A stretch of DNA of 19,129 bases. Origin: JBOZRQ01 sp050789255. GTDB taxonomy: Bacteria; Bacillota; Sulfobacillia; Symbiobacteriales; Symbiobacteriaceae. Under the pieces are notes generated by a model, which did not search any database, had not been told where the DNA came from, and saw nothing but the letters and a program-made list of their open reading frames with translations. Shown in pieces: positions 19,035 through 19,129 of this stretch. Position 1 is the stretch's first letter, and each line of letters begins with the position of its first letter. Made by a program: the position numbers and the translations under genes. Location of the stretch: NCBI GenBank assembly GCA_050789255.1, contig JBOZRQ010000056.1, positions 1-19,129 on the forward strand. The letters run 5' to 3'.

Positions 19035-19127
19035 GTCGGGGGGAGGTAGAGCGCTAACCGGCGGCGGGGCAACCTCCTGCGGGCTAAAATCGCAACGTCC
19101 TCGGAGGTTGCCCCTTGTCCCCCCGAC
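19035..19127. repeat. Nested inverted repeat, possible structured RNA or mobile-element end
   Basis: Outer arms GTCGGGGGGA (19035-19044) and TCCCCCCGAC (19118-19127) pair perfectly. Inner arms GGGGCAACCTCC (19066-19077) and GGAGGTTGCCCC (19103-19114) pair perfectly over 12 bp. A small inner TGCG/CGCA helix sits in the loop. No gene is seen inside. It could fold on either strand; there is no U-tract. Confidence 0.65.
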
Positions 19128-19129
19128 AC

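Noticed and set aside
1..19129. tRNA, rRNA or transposase genes
   Set aside because: No cloverleaf, ribosomal RNA or transposase-like frame was recognised; a thorough covariance search was not possible by eye.

Overview
The window looks like a chromosomal segment of a high-GC, spore-former-type Firmicute, most like Symbiobacterium. This is inferred from style, not from a database match: strong AGGAGG ribosome binding sites, many GTG and TTG starts, a DnaI-type helicase loader, GC-rich intrinsic terminators, and Rap/Phr-like receptor-peptide gene pairs. Almost all genes lie on the minus strand. The exceptions are a gamma-glutamylcyclotransferase-like gene, the dnaI-like gene and a small Gly/Tyr-rich gene.

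Left edge (1-1262): the 5' part of a minus-strand gene with a FliK-like N-terminal domain. It runs into a Pro/Gln/Ala-rich tail encoded by a 15-bp tandem repeat that crosses the window edge. A divergent gamma-glutamylcyclotransferase-like gene follows, closed by a bidirectional terminator.

Accessory island (1263-6860): four tandem paralogous TPR proteins of about 320 aa (TPR1-TPR4), all on the minus strand, in AT-richer DNA with long intergenic spaces. TPR3 and TPR4 are each followed within 34-49 nt by a tiny gene absent from conventional ORF lists. These genes encode 38- and 37-residue exported peptides with one shared architecture: basic N-terminus, hydrophobic core, lipobox-like G[GA]C, then a TTTxPC tail. 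Each pair ends in its own terminator. The layout is that of Rap-Phr and other RRNPP quorum-sensing cassettes, but the peptides resemble no family I know. TPR2, TPR3 and TPR4 share an upstream element, CGAACC-N16-CGT(A/T), that fits an ECF-sigma promoter. This is the most interesting part of the window.

Core region (6865-15482): the dnaI-like gene (plus strand), then a minus-strand series read from high to low coordinates: hemL, two tandem YkuD-type proteins, a CPBP membrane protease, a DmpA-type P1 peptidase and a histidine phosphatase. One YkuD protein has lost its catalytic His, Cys and Arg and looks like a pseudoenzyme; the other is intact. A small Gly/Tyr/Lys-rich protein gene shares its stop-codon tetranucleotide with the convergent MBL/beta-CASP RNase-like gene.

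Right region (15530-19129): a PhzF-like protein; an SRPBCC protein whose frame is cut by one in-frame TGA but continues with family-like sequence for 40 codons; a membrane-anchored PrsA/SurA-like parvulin; and a cupin-DUF2249-DUF59 operon preceded by a CRP/FNR-like palindrome. The extreme right end holds a nested inverted repeat of about 93 bp of unknown nature.
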